A stretch of 64,000 bases of DNA from Tritrichomonas musculus (taxonomy: Eukaryota > Parabasalia > Tritrichomonadida > Tritrichomonadidae): NCBI GenBank assembly GCA_039105265.1, contig JAPFFF010000008.1, forward strand, positions 2,976,001 to 3,040,000, written 5' to 3'. Both the position numbers and the translations under genes were made by a program. Shown here in pieces: positions 41,830-51,746 of the stretch; the stretch's first letter is position 1, and every line of letters begins with the position of its first letter. Under the pieces are notes generated by a model. It saw only the letters and a list, made by a program, of their open reading frames with translations. It was not told the origin of the DNA and ran no database searches.

Positions 41830-44214
41830 TTATCTTGGTGTCCTAGAAATTTGCTTTTTTGTTCGTTGTTTTGTAAATGGTTTTTTCACTTTAGGAACGA
41901 CTCTATTTGTATAAATAATTCTGTTTATCATTGCTCTTTGTCGAAATTCTTGAGCGTCAGTCTTTGTTGCGTTTCTTTGACGTGTAGTTGTATTTGCTTT
42001 ATCGTTTTCGCGTGTTGATGTTTGAGAGATCTCAGATCGTTGACCTTTCCTCTTTTGATGAGTAGAAGTGGCTTCTTGATGTTGTTTGATTAAAGTATTA
42101 GAAAACTCATTTGTTTCATTATATTTGTTTTCAAGTTGCCTTTCGCATTTTCGTGCATGTTCGATTTCATAATTAGCAACACTCTTTATTCCTTCAATTG
42201 TTCTAACCCAATTATCTTTCCTAACTTCAAATTTATTATCTTGTCTTTTAATCAATAAATTTCTTTCAGCAATTAATTTTTTCTGAAATCTTAGAATATT
42301 TTCTTTTCTTTCTTTCTCTTCAAGTACTTCAATTTCTTTCTTGAGCGCTTTTGCTGATTTGAAATTATTTGTATTAATAAAAATTGATTGTTTCCTTTTG
42401 AGTTCAAGAAGAGTTGGTGATAACCTTTTGTATTCAAATGGTAGGTTTTTAGCTGGATCTAGCATGATCATCTTGTAATTCTCATCAAACTTTTTCAATT
42501 CTTCATCTTGTTCGTTTTTGAGCTGAAGTAAGTCATCATTCGCTTTTTGTTTAGCATTTTCTAATACTTGCATCCAATGTTCTTTCAAAAAGTCAATGTC
42601 ATCACGAGTAGCCTGTAATTTGATATTGATATCGCATGCTCTATCTGTGTTATGTTTGAGGAGCTGCCTCTCATTGTAATATCTCATTGCAGCTTGTGAA
42701 GCAATTTGCGTTTTCTGTGCAAGTTCGTAATCGCCTTCTTCAAGAGCATCACGTTGCATTTTTCGAATTCTTGACATTACTTTTTCCATATTAGATTGGT
42801 TGAGTAAACTATAATCGCCATTGTTTATAGAAATTTCTGCAATTTCATCAATTGTATGACTCGCTGGTTCTTCTTCATTTTCATCTTCAGTTTTTGCCTT
42901 GATTTTAGTTTTTGTTGATTTTGTTTTTGGTGTAATTTGATCTGATTCTTGAGGCTTGTTAATTTCTTTTTCTGTATCTTTGTCTTCATCTTGATTATGA
43001 TCGTTTTCATTAGGTTGATTGGTGTCTTTGTTTTTATTATGTGAACGATGGTGATGTCGATGTGGTCGACGATGTTCACTTTTGGGCGGAGCTGGTGGCT
43101 CAACTATTGGTTGTACTATAGGTTGTTTGGCATCATCATTATTATCGCTTATTTTTTGATCATTTTCAGGTTCTCTTTCTAAAGAATCAGCATTTTTATT
43201 ATCCATATCATTTTCGTGTTCTTTTTCAATATAATCTGCACTTTCGATTTCAGTATTTTCGTTATCATTGTTATCCCCTTCATCTTCACAATTACTTTCA
43301 TCAGCAAAATCATTACTTTCTTCATTTTCATTTTTTATTTCATCTTCTTTTTCATTTTTTGATTCGTCTTCTTTTTCTTCGTTATCATTATCTTCTTCTT
43401 CATTATTCTTAATATCAGTATTTTTCTTAACATCATAATTATCAGTACTTTGAGAATATATATCATTGTTTTCATCACTATTATCACTGACATCAGAGTT
43501 AACAATTTCTTCATTTGAGTTATATTTTTCGTATTTTTCATCATCAGCATTGAAATTACTTTCATCTTCTTTTTCAAGTTTTTCGCCAATGCTATGAATT
43601 TCATCATCACTATCAATTTTGTCTGAATTTGTATTATTTCTGTCAGCGTCTTCTTTATTGTCGCTAATATTGTCATCATCATTATCCATGTTGGATTCTT
43701 GTTCTTCGTCGTTATTAGATATTTCTTCTCTATTGTCGTTATTATCATTATTTACTTTCTCAGTGTTTGATTCTTCTTCTTTATTATCACTAGTATTTTC
43801 ATCATCATTATTTGTATCAGATTCATACTCTTCATCAATATTAGATATTACTTCTTTTTCGTTATTTGCATCATCATGATCTTTATCATCGGCTTTATCT
43901 TCTTCTTTGTCGGAATCATATTTTATATCATTTGATATTTCTTCACTATCAGTTTCTTCTTCATTTTTTTCATCTGCATCGCCTAAATCCTCTTCATCAG
44001 TTTCTTCTTCGTTTTCATTAGGAATTAAATTTTGAATAAGATTTCGCATTTTGTCTCCGGTATTTTCTACTGTCTGATTGGTGCAATCAAGATAATTGTC
44101 CGAATTACTTGCCTGATCTGGTGTATTAATTGTAGTTTGTTTAAATTCGCCTGAGATTTCTTCATTTTCACTATCATCAATATCTGAAATCATAAACAGA
44201 TTATCATCACTCAT
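41830..44214 (-). CDS. Acidic low-complexity protein with C-terminal coiled coils
   Basis: 794 aa. Residues 1-370 are extremely rich in Asp, Glu, Asn and Ser, with an internal duplication of about 40 residues (EVISNIDEEYESDTNNDDEN and EEISNNDEEQESNMDNDDDN). A His/Arg patch HRRPHRHHHRSHNKNK follows near 385. From about 470 on, the chain is helical and charged (MRKMQ-like, QTKIASQAAMRYYNERQLL-like), with coiled coils to about 710 and a basic tail KKPFTKQRTKKQISRTPR. Large coiled-coil proteins of this kind are common in trichomonads, but no function is recognised. The initiator-like TCAAAA abuts the ATG. Confidence 0.8.
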   Translation of the reverse strand: MSDDNLFMISDIDDSENEEISGEFKQTTINTPDQASNSDNYLDCTNQTVENTGDKMRNLIQNLIPNENEEETDEEDLGDADEKNEEETDSEEISNDIKYDSDKEEDKADDKDHDDANNEKEVISNIDEEYESDTNNDDENTSDNKEEESNTEKVNNDNNDNREEISNNDEEQESNMDNDDDNISDNKEDADRNNTNSDKIDSDDEIHSIGEKLEKEDESNFNADDEKYEKYNSNEEIVNSDVSDNSDENNDIYSQSTDNYDVKKNTDIKNNEEEDNDNEEKEDESKNEKEDEIKNENEESNDFADESNCEDEGDNNDNENTEIESADYIEKEHENDMDNKNADSLEREPENDQKISDNNDDAKQPIVQPIVEPPAPPKSEHRRPHRHHHRSHNKNKDTNQPNENDHNQDEDKDTEKEINKPQESDQITPKTKSTKTKIKAKTEDENEEEPASHTIDEIAEISINNGDYSLLNQSNMEKVMSRIRKMQRDALEEGDYELAQKTQIASQAAMRYYNERQLLKHNTDRACDINIKLQATRDDIDFLKEHWMQVLENAKQKANDDLLQLKNEQDEELKKFDENYKMIMLDPAKNLPFEYKRLSPTLLELKRKQSIFINTNNFKSAKALKKEIEVLEEKERKENILRFQKKLIAERNLLIKRQDNKFEVRKDNWVRTIEGIKSVANYEIEHARKCERQLENKYNETNEFSNTLIKQHQEATSTHQKRKGQRSEISQTSTRENDKANTTTRQRNATKTDAQEFRQRAMINRIIYTNRVVPKVKKPFTKQRTKKQISRTPR

Positions 44215-44220
44215 TTTTGA
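44215..44220 (-). promoter_or_regulatory. Initiator-like TCAAAA
   Basis: Reads GATCAAAAATG on the reverse strand into ATG 44214. Confidence 0.45.
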
Positions 44221-44648
44221 TCAAAATTACAATTATTTTACTAACACAAAAAGCATGTTTATAAACGTGTTTTAATAACCTTTTTATAAATTGAAAAATT
44301 TCACCAAATCGATGATAATATTATCAATTTTTTTTTGTTAAAAATTGAAAATTATCTCCATTTTTTGAGTTTATTCTCTAAAAATAACTCTTTATTTGGT
44401 AATAAAAATTTATAATATCTTTAAATATTATATTGTTGCAAAAGTTATAAACAAGTTTTATCTTTTAATTGATTTTCTTGAAGGATTTAAAAAAACAAAT
44501 TTAAATAATATTTCATTTAAAATATATCAAATGAAAATTTTATTAATTATCTAGCCTAAAATCTTATATTCATCAAAAAATTAATGAGAAATATGTATTT
44601 TTTTATTTTTGTCTCAATCGTTTAAATATATTTAAATCTTTTTTTATC
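44221..44648. other. Divergent intergenic region
   Basis: About 430 bp of AT-rich DNA between divergent genes; nothing else seen. Confidence 0.6.
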
Positions 44649-46289
44649 ATGAACGATGTTTGGTCATCATTTTTCGCGCAAATCAAGCAAGTTGTTGGGG
44701 AAAAACACTACGCTGAAGCAATAAATGCAATTAAAAACTCGATTAATCCTCAGTATACTGCAAATTTAATTTTAACAAAAGGATTCACACACGATAAAAA
44801 AAAAAGTCTTTTTCTTAGCAATATGCTTCTAAACAAACTTCAATCATCTGACTTAATCACATTACGTATTTCATGGGCAAATCGTTTGAATTTTTTCCCA
44901 AAGCCGCCTATAGGAAATTCCTCTGAAATCAAAAGCATACGTAGTTTTTTAAGTATTCGTGGTAACCCATACTCACCTTTTGATTTATTTAAATTAGGTA
45001 ATGCTGACAGCTCTTTTGTTAATTCTGATTCAATATTGAATTACCTTTGGCAAATTGGATGGCATCGAGGTTTAAACACACAAAAAATTTTTGCTGAAAT
45101 ATCTAATCCTCAAACAACTGGTGAATTAACAGAAGCAAGATGTGAAAGCTATCGTTTTCTTGTATATCCTTTAGGTCTTCCCCGTTACTCAGGGCAAACT
45201 GAAAAAGATTCTTCAATATTTAATAATGATTGGATTAATTATGTTTTGGATAACGAAGAAGAAGAAGATAGTTCACACGCAAATGAAGTGCATCAAGTTA
45301 CACAAGGAATGGAAAATGCAGAAGATAAGAATAACCAGCTCGATGTTGAAATTGCAAGAAATAAAAATGTTTACAGGTTATTAATGTTTGGAGGTCCTAA
45401 AGCTTTATTTGCTAGTCAGGTCGCTGCACAAGAGTTAGATGAAATTTACGGAGGGAAAGGTGATTTTATTTTAACAGCTATGGAAAATGAAGCTGTTGCA
45501 AAGAAAATGTATCCAGTTTTGCTCAAAAGATTAAGAGATAGGGCAATTAAGCTATATATACGTAAATTTTATGAACCAGTTAAATGGTCAAATCAACTTG
45601 AACGTGAGATTCCAATTCAAAGAACTATATATAAGAAAGAAAGAACAACGCAATGGATAAAAAGCGAATTTGATACGCTTGAAGCCAAAGAAATTGAATA
45701 TCCTATGGATAAAGTTTATTGTTTAGAAAAATTTATTCAACTCTTATCCCAACCTAATACAAACTTAATTGAATGTAAAACGCTAATTGCTAAATTAAGC
45801 AGTTTGGAAAAAATTAATATTAAGTTAACATATTATAAAGCTCTTTTTATTTATTCTGGAGCATTACTACTTCACGAATTGTTCACTGCGAATATCATTG
45901 ATCCATTAAGTTCTTCTTCAGTCAAAAAAGCTATCGAAATAGGAATTTCTGATCCAGAAAAGCATGGGTATAATCGAATATTAACAAATCTGGCAGAAGC
46001 TTTAAAGAAACCAAAAGTAAAAAAAGGACGTTTTTACCCAATTGATACATTTTTGCATGAAAATTCTGGGCTTCTTTTTGATATAGATTATGACAAAATT
46101 AATCAAATTGCTGCTTCAGGAGCTCTTTTGGCAAGGGTAATGAGTGATTTAGGAAAAGAATCAGGAAGTGAGCCATCTTTCATATATTGTCAAGTTGGAA
46201 ACGGAAGTATTTCTCTTTCATTGACTTCAATGCTGCCATTTGAATTTGATTTATCCCAATATAACATTTATAAAACTACTTCCAAATAG
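44649..46289 (+). CDS. Conserved-looking protein of unknown function
   Basis: 546 aa, well-mixed composition and mostly helical. No known domain is recognised. Visible features: an acidic linker NEEEEDSSHANEVHQ near 205, a segment MFGGPKALFASQVAAQELDE near 255, a basic segment LLKRLRDRAIKLYIRKFYEP near 300, and a small helical C-terminal part. There is no signal peptide or membrane segment. The start is the first ATG after a long AT-rich leader. It is certainly coding (long, balanced amino-acid use), but the function is open. Confidence 0.8.
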   Translation: MNDVWSSFFAQIKQVVGEKHYAEAINAIKNSINPQYTANLILTKGFTHDKKKSLFLSNMLLNKLQSSDLITLRISWANRLNFFPKPPIGNSSEIKSIRSFLSIRGNPYSPFDLFKLGNADSSFVNSDSILNYLWQIGWHRGLNTQKIFAEISNPQTTGELTEARCESYRFLVYPLGLPRYSGQTEKDSSIFNNDWINYVLDNEEEEDSSHANEVHQVTQGMENAEDKNNQLDVEIARNKNVYRLLMFGGPKALFASQVAAQELDEIYGGKGDFILTAMENEAVAKKMYPVLLKRLRDRAIKLYIRKFYEPVKWSNQLEREIPIQRTIYKKERTTQWIKSEFDTLEAKEIEYPMDKVYCLEKFIQLLSQPNTNLIECKTLIAKLSSLEKINIKLTYYKALFIYSGALLLHELFTANIIDPLSSSSVKKAIEIGISDPEKHGYNRILTNLAEALKKPKVKKGRFYPIDTFLHENSGLLFDIDYDKINQIAASGALLARVMSDLGKESGSEPSFIYCQVGNGSISLSLTSMLPFEFDLSQYNIYKTTSK

Positions 46290-46943
46290 ATTGTTTGCAA
46301 ATATTATTAAATGTTGGAATTTCATTTTGTCTCTTTTTTATTATGCTTCAATTTAAGTTTAATATTAAATTTTCGATTATTTAAAGCAATAAAGGATGTT
46401 TTTGCTTAAAAAATTAATTGAGAGTAATTGAGAGAGAATCTGACATTGCGCAAAATAAAACTTATTTAATAGAAATTTGAGAGCAATCAAATAAAAAAAT
46501 AAAAGTATTTCTTTTTCCCCAAAATATATATATAAAAGAAATTCTTTTGATATTAATTAATCATCCTAATTTTTATTATTGTTTGAGTTTTTTAAACGAT
46601 CATTTTATTGTCAAATTTACAGGCGATATTGTCCCAATATCTTTCTATATCCCATAAAAAAAATATTTTTAAAATTATTTTTATTTTGTTATCATATTTC
46701 TCATATTATTTATAATTTAATATCGAATTATATATGGAATTTATTGATATAAACATTTAATTAATATTTTATCAAGTATTGAAAGTAAAGTTATCTAAAA
46801 GTAAACGCTGAATCTTAGTTAATATTCAATTTTTGATTTAGTATCTTACTTTTTATATAGTTTTACATTCTAAGATTGAGACGTTTTGAATATCAACAGA
46901 AATAATTGATAATCTACTTTTCTTTAATTTCATTTTTTTAGTT
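46290..46943. other. Intergenic region
   Basis: No ORF or clear repeat; AT-rich. Confidence 0.6.
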
Positions 46944-46949
46944 TCATAA
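46944..46949 (+). promoter_or_regulatory. Initiator-like TCATAA overlapping the start
   Basis: GTTTCATAATG: the motif runs into ATG 46949, implying an extremely short leader. Confidence 0.4.
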
Positions 46950-48043
46950 TGCAAACAGTAATAAACAAGCTTGGATTGTTCCCAGAATGGAGTAATTTCT
47001 CAGAATCAAACAAAAATTTAGCTCAGAGCGAAGATACTTTCGTAAAGTCATTAGATCCAATTAAATGTTTTGAAGGGAGTGATCAGAATATGTATGAATT
47101 CCCAAATCTCCCAATTTTAACGCATCAAATTCAAGATATTTCAACAGTGATGGAAAATGGCAATCAAGCAATTTCGTGCGAAAGTTCGGATTTGAAGAAT
47201 CTCGAATCAATTTACAATAAATTTCAAACGAAAAAACTTGATAAATCAAAATTTGATTGTTCATATAAAAAATCCATCAAAAAATCTGATGCTATCCATG
47301 AAATGATAGAACAACATCAGTTAGATATGACTAATCTAGAAAACGATGAAGAAAAAGCAGAGCCTGGATCAAAACAAGAAAAATTTGATCAAGAATTTGA
47401 TGAATATCAGCATATATTTATTCAAAGTCTTTCTAATATATTTAATGAATTTTCATCTACAAGAATGCGAACAGCTACAAAAATTGCTGAAGTTGGATCT
47501 CTTTTATCCGAAAAGGCATCACCAATACAAATTGTATATGGCGAAACAATGAATGAACTCAATGAAGAAATCAAAAAATTGAAGAAAGTAGTTCGAAATA
47601 ACGACAAAATATTAAATAATGAAGATACAGTTAAAGTTTGTGATGATGATGAATTTACAATTGTTGAAGATCAAAAAGGAGTTATTGAACTTTCAGATGG
47701 TGAGTATTACGAAGACGAATACGAAGATGATGATAACAGCGCAAAACCCCAATCAGAAACAACAAAAGTTCAAAATTCAGCTCCGCCAACTGATGAAAGC
47801 ATCACTCGTCTAGCTAAAATGCTCTTTGATGATGAAGAGCAAAATAATAATAATAGTAATAATACTGTAACTGATAATTCAAAAGCTCAAGAAGATGTGA
47901 AATTTATTGCATCAAACTTCCTTGTTCCAGAAAACGACGATCAAACAAATGTAAATGCAGAAAAAGCAGAAAACGCAGCAAATAATGCACAGCCAAAGCC
48001 TAAAACAAGGAGGCATAGGCGCGGAAAGAAAGGAAAGCATTGA
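46949..48043 (+). CDS. Coiled-coil protein with acidic region and basic tail
   Basis: 364 aa. Residues 60-215 are predicted helical (IQDISTVMENGNQAI, AIHEMIEQHQLDMTNLEN, FDQEFDEYQHIFIQSLSNIF, YGETMNELNEEIKKLKKVV). This pattern recalls BAR- or SNARE-like long helices but is not diagnostic. Residues 225-265 are strongly acidic (GEYYEDEYEDDDN). The C-terminus is Asn-rich and ends with a basic tail RRHRRGKKGKH that could bind nucleic acid or act as a nuclear signal. No family is recognised. Confidence 0.75.
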   Translation: MQTVINKLGLFPEWSNFSESNKNLAQSEDTFVKSLDPIKCFEGSDQNMYEFPNLPILTHQIQDISTVMENGNQAISCESSDLKNLESIYNKFQTKKLDKSKFDCSYKKSIKKSDAIHEMIEQHQLDMTNLENDEEKAEPGSKQEKFDQEFDEYQHIFIQSLSNIFNEFSSTRMRTATKIAEVGSLLSEKASPIQIVYGETMNELNEEIKKLKKVVRNNDKILNNEDTVKVCDDDEFTIVEDQKGVIELSDGEYYEDEYEDDDNSAKPQSETTKVQNSAPPTDESITRLAKMLFDDEEQNNNNSNNTVTDNSKAQEDVKFIASNFLVPENDDQTNVNAEKAENAANNAQPKPKTRRHRRGKKGKH

Positions 48044-49648
48044 AAAAAAAAGCAATACTTAATTATTTAAATATCTATGAATTTTGTTATTTGTATTTAT
48101 TTATTTGAATTATTTCTTAAATTTACTTCTCTTTTTTGAATTTCAATTCAAAATTTGAATAATGGTCTATTCAATTAAATTCAACCATGTGTATAGTAAC
48201 GAAAATAACGTATTTTGGATTTTTCAATATTTTGAAAATATCCACCAAATTATTTATTTTTTTACATTGTTCTTTTAAAAATATTTATTAATATCGCAAT
48301 TAGGCTCTAAGATTTTAATTTTAAAGGGGGATTTTTAACTTTTTTAATATTATTATAATGAGAATATCTTTCCTATCTAACATTATTTGAGAAAGAATTA
48401 ATAAATTTAATACCTTGTTCTGTATCATATATTGATATTAGCATGCTCCTGAGGTATATATTTAAAAATGAACTAAAATTTAAGGAATTTAAAAAAAAAA
48501 AATTAGTTTTTTGTTAAATTTTTATTATTTTAGAGGATTATGGTTAATTTTATTTCTTACAAATTTGATATATTATTTTTATTCGTGTATGAAATAAAAT
48601 GAACTGATAATTGCAACAAACTACTCGATAGGTGCATCTAAGAATTTCTTTTAAATATGGGCCTCGATAATTTCATTAATCCATTGATATTAGATGCAAT
48701 ATCAATTTATAATATTTTATATTAAACATAATATATATATTATATATAAATAAATGAATATACATGTTTACAGTCAATGAATATTTATATTAAAATTGTC
48801 ATAAAATGTAAACACTTTTTAAAAGGTTATTTCAAATATTTCAATATCTCATAAATATTAAGATATATATTGATATATATATTCAAAAATATTGAGATAT
48901 GAATTCAAAATACATTCTGAATTTTTTTTTCAATGATCCATTTTCTATTGATACTGAATAAATGAATAAATCTAAAAATAAAATATAACAAAATTGAAAT
49001 AATTATATTATGCTTTGAGTTAATAAAAATATAAAATATAAAATATAAATTTTTAAAATACCAAAGAACGAAATTCCATTTTTTTATTGATTGAAACCAA
49101 GAAGAATTATAGTTTTGTTTACCAACGAGATATACATTCATGTATTTAGAGTAATTTTAATGAATATGAGTTCTAGCATCAATTTTTATGTCAAAATAAA
49201 AATCAAACCTTAGTCATGCTGATGATAGTAATAATGTATTATTTTATGCTCACAAGAGTAAACTAGCATGCTAACATGAAGAAAAACATAAATATCACCT
49301 TTGCAGTATAAATATATTTTAAATAATTAAAACAAATGCAAATATTAAAAGTTAAAGAAATAATAAATAATATAACAAATTTAACATAATAATATAAATA
49401 TATAAAATTTATCGAAAAAACAATATAATAAAAAGATATGAAAAAAAAAATATTTTTATTAAATTGAATATTTATTGTAATTATTTTTCACAAAAAAAGT
49501 TTTTTGTTTACCGATGCATTTATCGATTAAAACCAGACAATATTATATTCAATATTTAATACTACATTAATTGCAATATATATTTAAAAAATAAAGCAAT
49601 TATATATTTTTGCCGTTACTATACACATATTCAACCAAATTTATTTTT
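48044..49648. other. Intergenic region
   Basis: 1.6 kb without a supported gene. The reverse ORF at 48905-49141 is low-complexity aromatic/Ile-rich and unlikely to be real. Confidence 0.6.
49631..49636 (+). promoter_or_regulatory. Initiator-like TCAACC
   Basis: ATTCAACCAAATT lies 18 nt before ATG 49649. Confidence 0.35.
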
Positions 49649-51349
49649 ATGAAGAATTCGGAAACTTTACGAAATACTCTTAGACAAATTGATCATAAGC
49701 CGTATCCAAATTATAAAAGGCTTAAAGGTCAATATAGTTTTGACAACTACATTCTTTCAATTGATCATGTTCAAGGAGATCCTTTTGCTGCACCCTCAAA
49801 ACTCAGTATTTGTGTATCTGGTGAGATTGCCCAATTTCCGCCTGAACTATATCGTCTTAAAGTTCAAAAAATCGCACTTGAAGACTACTTATTACGCACA
49901 GTCAGCCACCATCTTAAAGAAATATCATTCCAAGCTCGAGGTTCTGGCAAATCAGGCCTTCTTGATATTACCAAGCCTGGCCAAGAAATTTTAGAACGAA
50001 GTAGCTCAAATATAGATCCAGCAAATGGAAATGTTACAATCCACTTTGAAGCTGGTTTTCCAGCCTTTGGACGAACGATCAATTCAGGTGAACTCGAATA
50101 TATGATATTTGACCTTCTCCCTCCAGCAGTGAATCAGAGTTTATATTATCAAAATCTCGATGCAGAATCTCTCAAAAGGACCGCCAATTTAGCCGAAGAT
50201 CAAGAATTCATTCGTACTTCACTACGAGAGCGACATCTAGTTGCGTTTGTATCGAATGGCTCTATTCTACCCCGCGAGACCGGCATCAGTGATATTCCAA
50301 TGCAAAGTCCTCCAGCAGTATTATTCAAATCGCCTGAAACGATGGAAATTGAGCTTAACCTCCCGAATAATGGTCAAATAAAAGGAATGGGGATTCCTGT
50401 TGGTGTCACATTAATTGTTGGCGGCGGTTATCATGGTAAATCGACACTTTTGGAAGCCCTACAGCTTGGTGTTTACAACCACATTGCCAATGACGGTAGA
50501 ACTTTTGTCATAACGGACGAAACTGCCGTTAAAATTCGGTCAGAAGATGGACGATTTATAAAAAACGTTGATATTTCGATGTTCATAAACGGTCTCCCTA
50601 ACGGTAAAGATACTGTTCACTTCACAACTGATGATGCTAGTGGTTCCACTTCGCAAGCCGCCGGCGTTATTGAAGCCATTGAAGCCGGAACGAGGCTGCT
50701 TCTCATCGACGAAGATACAAGCGCGACGAATTTTATGGTTCGTGATGAATTGATGGAAAGAGTTGTCGCCCGTAGCCAAGAGCCAATCACTCCCTACATC
50801 CAGCGAATACGCGAGTTATACGAGAAATACGGAGTATCATCGATTGTCGTTGCTGGAAGTTCTGGGAGCTTCTTCCATGTGGCTGATTTAGTCGTCCAAA
50901 TGAACCAATATCAGCCCTATGAAATTACCCAATTGGCCAAAACAGAGGCCAATAATTTCCCCTTGAATAATATTGGACCACCTGAAATTTCACCTTCTTT
51001 TGATCGTGTCTTTTTCAAAAATAAAGATTTCAATAGAAATGATAGATTCAAAATTAAGGTGATGGGGACAAATATCCTCTCAATTAATAGAGACGAAATT
51101 GATTTGAAATACGTGGAGCAAATTGTTGATTCCGAACAGGCACTGATGCTGGCACTAATCGTAAAATACGTTGAATTGTATATCTTAGACGGAAAGAAGA
51201 CTTTGAAACAAGCTGTTGATATTGTTGAGAAAAATATTAATGAAAAGGGATTTAATTGGCTCTATGACGATTTTAATCGTAATTCTCGTTTGGCTGTGCC
51301 GAGAAGATTTGAAATATTTGCCTGCCTTAATAGATTTAGAAAATTATAA
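49649..51349 (+). CDS. Predicted ATPase of the ABC class (bacterial-type, MRB1590-like)
   Basis: 566 aa from ATG 49649; the frame is open 13 codons further, but only with a TTG. Family traits: N-terminal LRNTLRQIDHKPYPNYKRLK then GQY, FDNYILSIDHVQGDPFA; PGQEILERSS; LPNNGQIKGMGIPVGVTLIV; Walker A GGGYHGKST (about 258-266); FTTDDASGSTSQAAGVIEAI (signature region); Walker B LLLIDEDTSATNFM (about 350); SSIVVAGSSGSFFHVAD. This family is widespread in bacteria and occurs in few eukaryotes, including the kinetoplastid MRB1590, which binds RNA. Codon third positions are visibly more G/C-rich than in neighbouring genes, especially 50,250-50,900, suggesting transfer from a bacterium. An initiator-like TCAACC upstream suggests it is expressed. 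Confidence 0.93.
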   Translation: MKNSETLRNTLRQIDHKPYPNYKRLKGQYSFDNYILSIDHVQGDPFAAPSKLSICVSGEIAQFPPELYRLKVQKIALEDYLLRTVSHHLKEISFQARGSGKSGLLDITKPGQEILERSSSNIDPANGNVTIHFEAGFPAFGRTINSGELEYMIFDLLPPAVNQSLYYQNLDAESLKRTANLAEDQEFIRTSLRERHLVAFVSNGSILPRETGISDIPMQSPPAVLFKSPETMEIELNLPNNGQIKGMGIPVGVTLIVGGGYHGKSTLLEALQLGVYNHIANDGRTFVITDETAVKIRSEDGRFIKNVDISMFINGLPNGKDTVHFTTDDASGSTSQAAGVIEAIEAGTRLLLIDEDTSATNFMVRDELMERVVARSQEPITPYIQRIRELYEKYGVSSIVVAGSSGSFFHVADLVVQMNQYQPYEITQLAKTEANNFPLNNIGPPEISPSFDRVFFKNKDFNRNDRFKIKVMGTNILSINRDEIDLKYVEQIVDSEQALMLALIVKYVELYILDGKKTLKQAVDIVEKNINEKGFNWLYDDFNRNSRLAVPRRFEIFACLNRFRKL

Positions 51350-51746
51350 TTTTAAAGCTAGAATATATATGATAAAATATGTATTTAAATGAGGATTTGT
51401 TATGTTTGACTGTGCTAATATATTAATTTTATTTCAATATTATGTTATAAAAATTCTGTATTCGATATCTAATTTTGAAATTAAAAAAAAAAAAATGATT
51501 TGGTAGAATATATTATTCAAATATAATTGATTTGAGTGCAGTGGTGTAATTCACTTGTAAAAATATGACAATTTTAATCATTTGGAGTTGATATTAACGC
51601 TATAATATATAAATGTGTTTGAGATATGTTTAGAAAAAATTGTTTGAGTTGCTTCAAAAAGCTAATTTGTCAAATATTAAAAAAGTTTACTTCAAAAAAA
51701 AAGACATTTATATAAGACATTTAAAACTTCTATATAAGACATTCTT
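51350..51746. other. Convergent intergenic region
   Basis: Nearly 400 bp between convergent genes. A short direct repeat TATATAAGACATT occurs twice near 51,710-51,742, the second copy ending next to the cullin stop. Confidence 0.5.

Noticed and set aside
43335-43879. ORFs opposite or beside the acidic protein
   Set aside because: Low-complexity shadows (Met/Ile/Lys or Ser/Leu runs) of the acidic coding repeat.
48905-49141. Reverse ORF of 78 aa
   Set aside because: Aromatic/Ile-rich low-complexity frame in an AT-rich spacer with no motif.
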